The notes beneath the pieces are model-generated. The model had not been told where the DNA came from and ran no database searches. It saw nothing but the letters and a program-made list of their open reading frames with translations. From assembly GCA_017963875.1 (NCBI GenBank), contig JAGCTA010000002.1:1-11215 (forward strand): 11,215 bases of DNA, given 5' to 3'. This document shows positions 1 through 6,926 of this stretch, one piece after another. Numbering within the stretch: the first letter of the stretch is position 1; the number at the start of each line of letters is the position of its first letter. The DNA is from Victivallales bacterium. GTDB lineage: Bacteria; Verrucomicrobiota; Lentisphaeria; Oligosphaerales; Oligosphaeraceae. Position numbers and translations under genes: made by a program.

Positions 1-1
1 G

Positions 2-610
2 GGATATGATTCCTTCGTGCAGGAAAAACTCGCAGGCCGCATGAATGTTTACTTCGCGGAGGACAATGGACGTTTCGCGCAATACACGTTGCGTACACTT
101 TCCGATTGGAAAAGCAAACTATCTTGGCCTGAAATCAATGTGGTCCACTGGAACAACGGGCTGTGGGATGTCCTGCACATGAATGCCAATTCCGTTGGCT
201 GTGACGGGGAAGCCGAAGGTGAAACCATTTCACCTTCCAACGTTTCGAAGGAATACCGTTTTGACAAAGACCCGCTGACACCCCCTGACATGTACCGTTA
301 CATGATTGGGCGAGTGCTGACCAGAATCCACCAACTTTTCCCAAAAGCGGTGGTGATTTTCGCCACCACCACCCCAGTCATTGAGGAACAGGCAAATTGG
401 GCCTATCGTTCGAATGAGGAAATCATTGCTTACAATCAGATAGCACGCGAGGTCCTGATTCCGCGCGGAGTCCTAATCAATGGACTCGGGGATTTCGCGA
501 TCAAAGAATGCGCCGCACTTCACCGAGATTGGGTACATTATAATGATGAGGGCAGCGGCAAACTCGCTGATGAAATCATCCTTTTCCTTGAACAGGAGAA
601 ACTGATATGA
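2..610 (+). CDS. SGNH/GDSL-type hydrolase, 5'-truncated (partial)
   Basis: This is the 3' part of a probable SGNH-fold hydrolase; the open frame runs unbroken from the window edge, so the true start and the nucleophile block lie upstream. What is visible fits the fold: a GYDSF stretch at the edge, as often follows the catalytic GDS block; a VHWNNGLWDV segment near positions 143-172 resembling block III with its oxyanion Asn; and a late DWVHYN segment near 527-544 matching the Asp-x-x-His of block V. Family members are esterases or deacetylases acting on carbohydrate or lipid acyl groups. The stop overlaps the start of the next gene by four bases (ATGA), so translation is probably coupled to glycyl radical enzyme A and the hydrolase probably belongs to the same pathway. 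The substrate is unknown. A GTG at 17 could be read as a start, but it would remove the catalytic Ser block. Confidence 0.65.
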   Translation, partial: GYDSFVQEKLAGRMNVYFAEDNGRFAQYTLRTLSDWKSKLSWPEINVVHWNNGLWDVLHMNANSVGCDGEAEGETISPSNVSKEYRFDKDPLTPPDMYRYMIGRVLTRIHQLFPKAVVIFATTTPVIEEQANWAYRSNEEIIAYNQIAREVLIPRGVLINGLGDFAIKECAALHRDWVHYNDEGSGKLADEIILFLEQEKLI

Positions 611-2661
611 AAAACTATGGAACATTTGACAACTTGCGCCCGAAACTGGAAAAACAGTATGAAAATGCCGTGTATTCCACAGAGAACTGTTGGAGCGAGG
701 AGCAACTCCGCCAGACTTGGGAGACTCATAAGCAGCAGAATCCCGATGAAGAACGGATCCTTTCTCGTGCATTTCTTATTGCATTGATTTTGAAGCACGC
801 GCCAGTTGGAGTCGAATTGTTCAATCCGTTCCCTGGCAAATTCCAGACTTTCGGCCTGCTTCAAGAGGATTTAAGGGAGGGATACACGCTGGCTATGGAA
901 AAAGTGCCTGGGCTCAACTACGGCGGAACTGACATGGAATTCGGAGTCGGCTGGATGGTAGACCGCAGCCACGTGGCGCCAGATTGGAAAAAACTGTTCA
1001 AACTGGGACTTCCAGGTTTGATTGAACGTGCAAAAAAAGGCCACTCCCCGTTCCACAAAGCAGTGGTAATGGTTTACGAGGCGCTGACGGAATTCTGCCG
1101 TCGGGTCGCTGTTCTAAACGATAATCCAACCTATGCGGAAATTGCAGACCATGCACCGCGAACTCTCTACGAAGCGTTTGCCCTGGCATACGTCCTGCAT
1201 GACGCCATCGAGTTCGCAAACGAAGAAGTCCGCACCATGGGCCGTTTTGATGCACTCTACATCGACTTCTACCGCAACGATTTGAAGACAGGACTCCTGA
1301 CGCGCGAATCCGCCAAGGAACTCATCAAGTTCTTCTGGATTGCCTTCTACGCCCGCTACCAAGGAAAGCGCTTCGGCAAGAACTTCTGCTTCGGCCCCGA
1401 TTTCAACGAACTTTCGAATTTGGGAATGGAAGCGTACTATGAAATGAATATCGTTGATCCAAAGTTGTCCGTGCTTGTGCGCGAGGACATGCCGCAGGAT
1501 TTCGCCGAACTTTACGCTCGCTGTATTCGCGACGGGCGGACGGCCATCGTATCGCTCAATTATCAGGTGATTGTGGACGGGCTGATTCGCCATGGAAGGA
1601 CACCCGAGGACGCCGCTGACTTTATTCCCATCGGCTGCTACGAACCCGCCGTCGCGGGCAAGGAAGTCTCCCTATCGGGTGCGACCCATATCTATCTGCC
1701 TATTCCCGTGCTCGGCGTGATTAATTCAGGCAAAGACTACACGACATTCGATGATTTCAAAACCGCCTATCTGGAACAACTTCGCAAAGCCTGCACACTT
1801 ATGAGGGAGAAACAGACCCTATGCGACCTGGCGTGGAAATATGTCAACCCTGTGCCGTTGCTGTCTGGCACATTTGATTCCTGCTTGGAAAAGGAACGGG
1901 ACATATCCGACGCTGGGGCTCGTTACAATACCACGGGCTGCGTCGTCTCCTACATTGCCGACGCAATCGATTCTCTCGAGGCAGTCCGCTATCTGGTCTA
2001 TGAACAGAAACTCTGCACGCTTGAAGAACTGCGCCAAATCCTAAAGGACAACTGGCAAGGACACGAAAAACTTCGGGCGACCGTGCTTCGGAAACCCGCC
2101 AAATGGGGAAATAACAACCCAAGGACTGATGATTTGGCGGTTGAAATCGCCGCGTTTGTATCCAAACTCCTCTCCAATCTTCCCAACGGGCGCGGTGGCT
2201 CTTTCTTCCCGTCGCTCTATGGGCAGTTGGTCGTCGAGCGTGGAAAAGAGATTGGCGCACTGCCCTCGGGGCGTCTGGCGGGCGAGCCGATGTCCAAGAA
2301 CATGGATGCGGTCATAGGCATGGACAAGAACGGCATCACCGCCTTGATGGATTCCGTGCTGAAAGTCGATATGCGCCAGTTCCCCTGCGGGACATGCCTT
2401 GACATCATGCTTCATCCGACTTCCGTTCGTGGAGAAGAGGGAATCGGCATACTGGCTTCCATCATCCGCACGTTCATCGCGCATGGCGGCAGCGGAATAC
2501 AGTTCAATATCTTCGATGCAAAAATCCTTCGCGACGCACAGGTTCATCCTGAAAAATATGAAAACCTGCAAGTCCGAGTCTGTGGCTGGAATGTCAAATT
2601 CACCGACTTGACTCCCGAAGCACAGGAGACTTTCATCCGCCAGGCAGAGGCTATCGCTTAA
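607..2661 (+). CDS. Glycyl radical enzyme A (PFL-like, predicted eliminase/dehydratase)
   Basis: A 684-residue glycyl radical enzyme of the pyruvate formate-lyase superfamily. The N-terminal PFL barrel carries a conserved DRSHVAP segment (119-125). The thiyl-forming cysteine lies in GCYEP (Cys344, Glu346). The C-terminal radical domain has NIFDAKILRDAQ followed by VRVCGWNVKF, with Gly660 as the radical site. The Cys-x-Glu arrangement is known from glycerol, diol and hydroxyproline dehydratases and choline lyase, where Glu acts as a base; pyruvate formate-lyase has Cys-Cys instead. I infer a radical elimination on an unknown small polar substrate, in the cytoplasm. Trp661 replaces the usual Tyr after the radical glycine. 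The protein is shorter than classical members (about 760-850 aa), mostly at the N-terminus. AGGAG at 594-598 sits upstream of the ATG, which overlaps the preceding stop. The activase follows 18 bp downstream. The family call is secure; the reaction is not. Confidence 0.93.
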   Translation: MKNYGTFDNLRPKLEKQYENAVYSTENCWSEEQLRQTWETHKQQNPDEERILSRAFLIALILKHAPVGVELFNPFPGKFQTFGLLQEDLREGYTLAMEKVPGLNYGGTDMEFGVGWMVDRSHVAPDWKKLFKLGLPGLIERAKKGHSPFHKAVVMVYEALTEFCRRVAVLNDNPTYAEIADHAPRTLYEAFALAYVLHDAIEFANEEVRTMGRFDALYIDFYRNDLKTGLLTRESAKELIKFFWIAFYARYQGKRFGKNFCFGPDFNELSNLGMEAYYEMNIVDPKLSVLVREDMPQDFAELYARCIRDGRTAIVSLNYQVIVDGLIRHGRTPEDAADFIPIGCYEPAVAGKEVSLSGATHIYLPIPVLGVINSGKDYTTFDDFKTAYLEQLRKACTLMREKQTLCDLAWKYVNPVPLLSGTFDSCLEKERDISDAGARYNTTGCVVSYIADAIDSLEAVRYLVYEQKLCTLEELRQILKDNWQGHEKLRATVLRKPAKWGNNNPRTDDLAVEIAAFVSKLLSNLPNGRGGSFFPSLYGQLVVERGKEIGALPSGRLAGEPMSKNMDAVIGMDKNGITALMDSVLKVDMRQFPCGTCLDIMLHPTSVRGEEGIGILASIIRTFIAHGGSGIQFNIFDAKILRDAQVHPEKYENLQVRVCGWNVKFTDLTPEAQETFIRQAEAIA

Positions 2662-2679
2662 GCCAGGAGATTCTTCATC

Positions 2680-3582
2680 ATGAAAGAAGCACGATACATA
2701 GACATCAAGCGCTTTGCCGTCCATGACGGCCCTGGCATCCGCACAACGTTATTCTTGAAAGGCTGTCCGTTGCGCTGCATCTGGTGCCACAACCCTGAAA
2801 GCCGTTTCCCACAGCCCGAACTGGCAATCCACTATCCGAAATGCACGTGTTGCGGCGAATGCACCAAGGTCTGTTCCTGCCACCAGATTGTCAACGGCGT
2901 CCACGAGTTCAGACGCTCCGACTGCAAAGCCTGCGGCAAATGCGTTGATGCATGCCCTTCTGGAACGCTGGAATTGTTCGGTCGGACGATTACCGTCGAA
3001 GAAGCCGCTGCCCGTCTTTTGGAGGACCGCATCTTCTACGCTGATGACGGTGGCATCACGCTCTCTGGCGGCGAGCCGCTGATACACAGCGAGTTCTGCG
3101 CTGAACTGCTAAAAGAAATGCATGGCGAAGGCATCCATTGTGCAGTCGATACTTGCGGCAACGTCCCGTGGTCTGCGTTCGAGGCAGTCTTGCCCTACAC
3201 CGACATGTTCCTCTATGACTTCAAATGCGCCGATTCAGAAAAGCATAGGCGTCTGACTGGCTGTGGAAACGAGCAGATTCTGGAGAATCTGAAAAAACTC
3301 AATGAAACTGGGAAGGAAATTGAAATCCGCATGATCATGGTGCCTGAACACAATATGGACCATGGCGACCTTTGCGCGGCTGGACAATTCCTTTCGCCTC
3401 TCAAGAGCATCTCCGCAGTCCGTCTGCTCGCCTATCATTCATTGGCACGCTCAAAATTCCAGGCGGTAGGGCATCCCGACACCATGCCAGATGTTCCCTC
3501 GCCTGACGTTAATACGCTTGAAAAATGTGCGGAAATCCTCCGCGAGTGCGGTTTGAAGAAGGTAATCAACTCACTGAAATAA
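2680..3582 (+). CDS. Glycyl radical enzyme activating enzyme (radical SAM, ferredoxin insert)
   Basis: A 300-residue radical SAM activase that installs the glycyl radical on its partner by reductive cleavage of S-adenosylmethionine. The Cys-x3-Cys-x2-Cys cluster motif is in KGCPLRCIWCHNPE (Cys29, Cys33, Cys36). Next comes a ferredoxin-like insert with two Cys-x2-Cys-x2-Cys-x3-Cys motifs (Cys55/58/61/65 and Cys82/85/88/92), binding two further 4Fe-4S clusters. A GGEP SAM-binding motif lies at 130-133. Such inserts are typical of activases of dehydratase, decarboxylase and choline-lyase type enzymes and are absent from the short PflA. It begins FAVHDGPGIRTT, as the family usually does. AGGAGA at 2665-2670 precedes the ATG. 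It lies between the two glycyl radical enzymes, with no second activase in view, so it probably serves both. The first insert motif has Ser after its last Cys, where Pro is common. Confidence 0.95.
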   Translation: MKEARYIDIKRFAVHDGPGIRTTLFLKGCPLRCIWCHNPESRFPQPELAIHYPKCTCCGECTKVCSCHQIVNGVHEFRRSDCKACGKCVDACPSGTLELFGRTITVEEAAARLLEDRIFYADDGGITLSGGEPLIHSEFCAELLKEMHGEGIHCAVDTCGNVPWSAFEAVLPYTDMFLYDFKCADSEKHRRLTGCGNEQILENLKKLNETGKEIEIRMIMVPEHNMDHGDLCAAGQFLSPLKSISAVRLLAYHSLARSKFQAVGHPDTMPDVPSPDVNTLEKCAEILRECGLKKVINSLK

Positions 3583-3594
3583 CAGGAGAAAACA

Positions 3595-5790
3595 ATGATT
3601 TTCGGAACATACGCACAGGATGAAGACTATCTTTGGAAGAAATTCAAGACACCAACGTTTGATGTATCCACGGGCATTGACGAAGACACCGCCGCGAAAG
3701 AAATCCTGCGCTTTGCTGAACTGGACGCTCCTCCACCAATCATCAAGGCACGTGGCTTTGAGTTTTTGACAGAGAAACTGCAAATCGAAGTTGATCCGCA
3801 TGACTTCTTCCCCGCGTTCGCTTGCATCAAACATCGCCCGACGCCCATGACGCCGCTCTTGGGAGAATTGCGCAAAAAGACTCCGATAAAGCAGGGGGAA
3901 CTTTGGGACCTGCTTAACCAGTCGGGAGCCTCCAACGTGTGGATCGACTTCGATCATTCCGTGCCTGAATGGGATGAAGTCTTCCGCCTGGGCTTCCCAG
4001 GGCTTCTCAAAAACGCGATGGAATGGCGTGAGAAGCATCGTGCGAACGGCACGCTGGACGCAAAGAAGGACGCCTATTTCGAGGGCATCCGCATCACCTA
4101 CGAAGCGATTCTCCGCATGATCGAACGCTTCATCAAGCGCGCAAAAGTGCATAACAACGACCGCTGCGACTTTGTCGCCGCCTCGCTCCAGCGCCTCCAT
4201 GATGGTCCGCCGCAGAACTTTTTCGACATTCTCCAGATGATATACCTCTATTTCATGTTCAGCGAGCACATCGACCACATGCAGGTTCGTTCGCTCGGCA
4301 ATTTGGACTGGATGCTTACGCCTTACTACGACCGCGCATTGCAAGAAGGCCTCTTCACCGATGCGCAGATGCGGGAGATGTTCGACCATTTCTTCATGCA
4401 GTGGGGCTCCATCGACAACTACTGGGGCCAGCCCGTCTATCTCGGCGGAACAAAGGCGGACGGTTCCACCCAAATCAACCACATGACCTACTGGATTCTC
4501 GAAGAAGCCGCGAAACTGCACCTACCGACGCCGAAAATCCAGATTAAGATCGCGAAGAACACGCCCGATGAGTTCATAGACAAAGTCACCGCGCTCATCC
4601 GCGACCAGCACCAGAGCATCGTGCTTGTCGGCGAAGAAGGCATCCGCCATCTCATGACCTCCCATGGCGCCACTGAAGAGGATGCCCGAACATGTTTTAT
4701 TTCAGGCTGCTATGAGTTTGGGCGCAAAGGCCGTGTCCATTCCAATGGCACTGGCGTCGGCCATCTCAACATGCTCAAGCCGTTTGAACTCATATTCAAC
4801 AACGGCATCGACAAGCAGACGGGCAAGCACATCGGCGTGGATGTGCCGCCGCTGGCTTCTCTGGACACTTTCGATGAGTTCTATCGCCTTTACGTCAGAG
4901 AACTGTTATGGATAATCAATGCCAATATTAATGTAGTGAATGACTTCGAGACATATCTTGACACCTTCAATCCAGCCAATGTCTTCTCACCCACGATTCC
5001 AAACAGCCTTCGGACAGGCCGCGATGCATTTGCCAATGGTTGCGACATCAACAGTTCCTCGTTGCTCACGACTGGCTTCGGCTCGGCCATCGACGCTCTC
5101 TCCGTTGTAGAGGAGTTGATATACGAGAAAAAGGAGATTTCCCTTGAGGAAATGGCCGCCGCCCTGAATGCCAACTGGGAAGGCTATGAAACGCTCCACC
5201 GTAAGATTCTCTCGTTCAGGAACCGCTATGGCAATGGCATCCCCAAGGTGGACCGATTTGCGCAAATGCTTTCGCGAACCATTGGCAACAACGTCAATGG
5301 TCGCCCCAATTCGAGGGGCGGCACCTGGAAGGCTTCGGTGCATTGCGCTAAGCAGTTCATTCACGAAGGATTTAAGACAGGGGCCACCCCAGACGGACGA
5401 TTCGCGGGCGAGGAGATGTCCAAGAACGCATCCCCTGCCATGGGGGCCGATGTTAACGGAGTCACCGCCCTGATTCGCTCCGCGCTGTCAATTGACGCCG
5501 CATCTTTCCCAGGCGACTTCCCGCTGGATGTAATGATGCACCCAAGTTCGGTCAAAGGCGCGGATGGACTGGCCGCGTGGCGGAGACTCATCCGCGTCTT
5601 TTTTGCTGGCAACGGTGCCGCCATCCACTTCAACATCTTTGACGCCTCCGAACTCAAGGAAGCACAGAAAACCCCTGAAAAATACACAGGGCTACAGATA
5701 CGTGTCTGCGGATGGAACGTCCGATTCACAGAAATGGCCAAGTCCGAGCAGGATATGTATATCCGCCGCGCGGAAAGCATCACCGAATAG
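3595..5790 (+). CDS. Glycyl radical enzyme B (PFL-like, predicted eliminase/dehydratase)
   Basis: A 731-residue second glycyl radical enzyme. The barrel carries a DFDHSVPEW segment (118-126) equivalent to that of enzyme A. The active site is SGCYEFG with Cys372 and Glu374. The radical loop is IRVCGWNVRF with Gly706, again followed by Trp. Over the last 130 or so residues it aligns with enzyme A without gaps, at about half identity by hand count, whereas the barrels are far more diverged. The residue after the Cys-Tyr-Glu triplet is Phe here and Pro in enzyme A, and the surrounding loops differ, so the two likely have different substrates or successive steps. AGGAGA lies just upstream of the ATG, 12 bp after the activase stop. 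Sampled lines are GC-rich (35/60 at 4321-4380, 36/60 at 4621-4680). The last 22 nt recur at 6852-6873. The chemistry is inferred only from the Cys-x-Glu pattern. Confidence 0.93.
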   Translation: MIFGTYAQDEDYLWKKFKTPTFDVSTGIDEDTAAKEILRFAELDAPPPIIKARGFEFLTEKLQIEVDPHDFFPAFACIKHRPTPMTPLLGELRKKTPIKQGELWDLLNQSGASNVWIDFDHSVPEWDEVFRLGFPGLLKNAMEWREKHRANGTLDAKKDAYFEGIRITYEAILRMIERFIKRAKVHNNDRCDFVAASLQRLHDGPPQNFFDILQMIYLYFMFSEHIDHMQVRSLGNLDWMLTPYYDRALQEGLFTDAQMREMFDHFFMQWGSIDNYWGQPVYLGGTKADGSTQINHMTYWILEEAAKLHLPTPKIQIKIAKNTPDEFIDKVTALIRDQHQSIVLVGEEGIRHLMTSHGATEEDARTCFISGCYEFGRKGRVHSNGTGVGHLNMLKPFELIFNNGIDKQTGKHIGVDVPPLASLDTFDEFYRLYVRELLWIINANINVVNDFETYLDTFNPANVFSPTIPNSLRTGRDAFANGCDINSSSLLTTGFGSAIDALSVVEELIYEKKEISLEEMAAALNANWEGYETLHRKILSFRNRYGNGIPKVDRFAQMLSRTIGNNVNGRPNSRGGTWKASVHCAKQFIHEGFKTGATPDGRFAGEEMSKNASPAMGADVNGVTALIRSALSIDAASFPGDFPLDVMMHPSSVKGADGLAAWRRLIRVFFAGNGAAIHFNIFDASELKEAQKTPEKYTGLQIRVCGWNVRFTEMAKSEQDMYIRRAESITE

Positions 5791-5810
5791 AATTAAAAGG
5801 TTTGGGGAAG

Positions 5811-6851
5811 ATGGAAAAAGTCAAATGGCTTCTTGTTGGCCCTGGTGACATTGCGCATACTCGTGTAGCACCTGCGCTGGTTACTGCGAAACGATCCGAG
5901 TTAGTAGCAATCTCAGGTTCAAAACGTAGAATCTCTACCCAGGAATTGGCAGAAAAATACCAGGTAAAATTGACCTATGACGATTTAGACGAAGCACTGG
6001 AAAAATCCAATGCAGATGCGGTCTATATTGCCACACCACATCATCTCCACGTCGATATGCTGAAACGTTCCCTTGCCGCGGGGAAACACGTATTCTGTGA
6101 AAAGCCGTTGGGAATAAATGCAAAGGAATGCCTCGAAGCCATAAATGCAGTCCGTAATGCCCCTCATCTCAAGACAGCATGCTCCAATTACCGCATCTTT
6201 ACCAGACAATTCCAGACGTTGGAAAACATACTTCAAAGCGGGGAAGTCGGAGAACTTCTTGGAGCATGGCTGCAAGATGAGGAAGGCTATTACAATCCAG
6301 GCAATCATCCACTGTTGAAAAAGGTAGGTGCAAATCCCGAACATTCTTTCGGCTTCTATCTCATCAATATTGCTCAAAAACTTTTTGGCATCCCTAATGC
6401 TGTATTCTGCGCGGCATCACGTTTCAACTGTGAAAACATAGATGAATACGATATTGAGGATCTGCAAAACATCATTTTGCTTTTTCCTGGAGGGAAACAG
6501 GTAACAATTCTTCTAAATTTCACCGTCAATCATATTCCGCGACGTCATGCGTACTCTTTCGCCTGCAGCAAAGGAAGGATTGTCTTTCCTGCGTGCCCAC
6601 CTCACTTTGATGAACCAATCCAACTCATTACCCAAAATACCATACGCACCTTGGAAGATTCCATTTCTGGCAAAGACGGCAAGCGTCCCAACTGGCATTT
6701 GCCCATGGTGCAGGATTTTGTGGATGCCATCCTTGATGGCGGAACTCCTCGCTGTACTGTTGAAAGCGCTGCAATGACCGCTGTCATCACGGATGCCATT
6801 GAACGTTCTGCCGTCACTGGCAAGATTGAGCCTGTTCCCGCTCTTCAATGA
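5811..6851 (+). CDS. Gfo/Idh/MocA-family oxidoreductase
   Basis: A 346-residue NAD(P)-dependent dehydrogenase-like protein. The N-terminal Rossmann domain has GPGDIA at 10-15, then YIATPHHLH and CEKPLG with the conserved Lys98. The C-terminal half is the predicted alpha/beta substrate domain. Relatives oxidise or reduce sugars, inositols and sugar acids. The usual catalytic Asp and His of the D-x-x-x-H segment appear as Ser179 and Tyr183 (HSFGFYLIN), so the chemistry may be altered. I chose the ATG at 5811 because it opens directly onto the Rossmann strand and has purine-rich AAAAGG and GGGGAAG upstream. An in-frame ATG at 5712 would overlap enzyme B and add 33 residues without family character. 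GC is lower than in enzyme B (24/60, 29/60 and 25/60 in three sampled lines), which hints at a separate origin. It lies 20 bp after enzyme B and is probably co-transcribed. Confidence 0.88.
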   Translation: MEKVKWLLVGPGDIAHTRVAPALVTAKRSELVAISGSKRRISTQELAEKYQVKLTYDDLDEALEKSNADAVYIATPHHLHVDMLKRSLAAGKHVFCEKPLGINAKECLEAINAVRNAPHLKTACSNYRIFTRQFQTLENILQSGEVGELLGAWLQDEEGYYNPGNHPLLKKVGANPEHSFGFYLINIAQKLFGIPNAVFCAASRFNCENIDEYDIEDLQNIILLFPGGKQVTILLNFTVNHIPRRHAYSFACSKGRIVFPACPPHFDEPIQLITQNTIRTLEDSISGKDGKRPNWHLPMVQDFVDAILDGGTPRCTVESAAMTAVITDAIERSAVTGKIEPVPALQ

Positions 6852-6873
6852 CGCGGAAAGCATCACTGAATAG
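6852..6873 (+). repeat. Displaced copy of the 3' end of glycyl radical enzyme B
   Basis: These 22 nt match 5769-5790 at 21 of 22 positions and end in the same TAG. Read in the frame starting at 6853 they encode AESITE and stop, exactly the C-terminus of enzyme B, and the one difference is synonymous (ACC to ACT). The match begins on the base after the Gfo/Idh TGA and ends at the TAG, with no similarity on either side. It looks like a recombination or insertion remnant rather than a functional gene. Confidence 0.8.
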
Positions 6874-6926
6874 GAGTGCCAATCACCCCCTTTATTCATA
6901 GGAGTGCCAATCAACCTCTATATTCA
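6871..6926. repeat. 28-bp direct tandem repeat, two copies
   Basis: Copy 1 spans 6871-6898 and copy 2 spans 6899-6926; they match at 25 of 28 positions and share the core AGGAGTGCCAATCA. Copy 2 overlaps the 3' end and stop codon of the minus-strand FAD oxidoreductase. Copy 1 is therefore a slightly decayed duplicate of that gene's tail plus its downstream flank. Copy 1 also overlaps the TAG of the displaced enzyme B tail. I see no convincing terminator hairpin in this convergent junction. Confidence 0.8.

Noticed and set aside
607..2661. Assignment of enzyme A or B to a named family such as HypD, CutC or glycerol dehydratase
   Set aside because: The Cys-x-Glu motif is shared by several families, and the lengths and the Tyr and Trp variants do not let me choose without a search.
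2041..2724. 227-residue minus-strand open frame over the end of enzyme A
   Set aside because: It lies antisense to the conserved radical domain and the activase start, and has no domain of its own.
3571..4521. Long minus-strand open frame inside glycyl radical enzyme B
   Set aside because: It is antisense to an unmistakable enzyme, has no recognisable domain, and is explained by the codon bias of the real gene.
607..5790. Glycyl radical bacterial microcompartment locus
   Set aside because: No shell-protein gene, aldehyde dehydrogenase or encapsulation peptide is visible in the window.
5712..5810. Upstream ATG extension of the Gfo/Idh gene
   Set aside because: It would overlap the radical loop and C-terminus of enzyme B and add residues lacking family similarity; the ATG at 5811 opens straight onto the Rossmann fold with a purine-rich upstream site.
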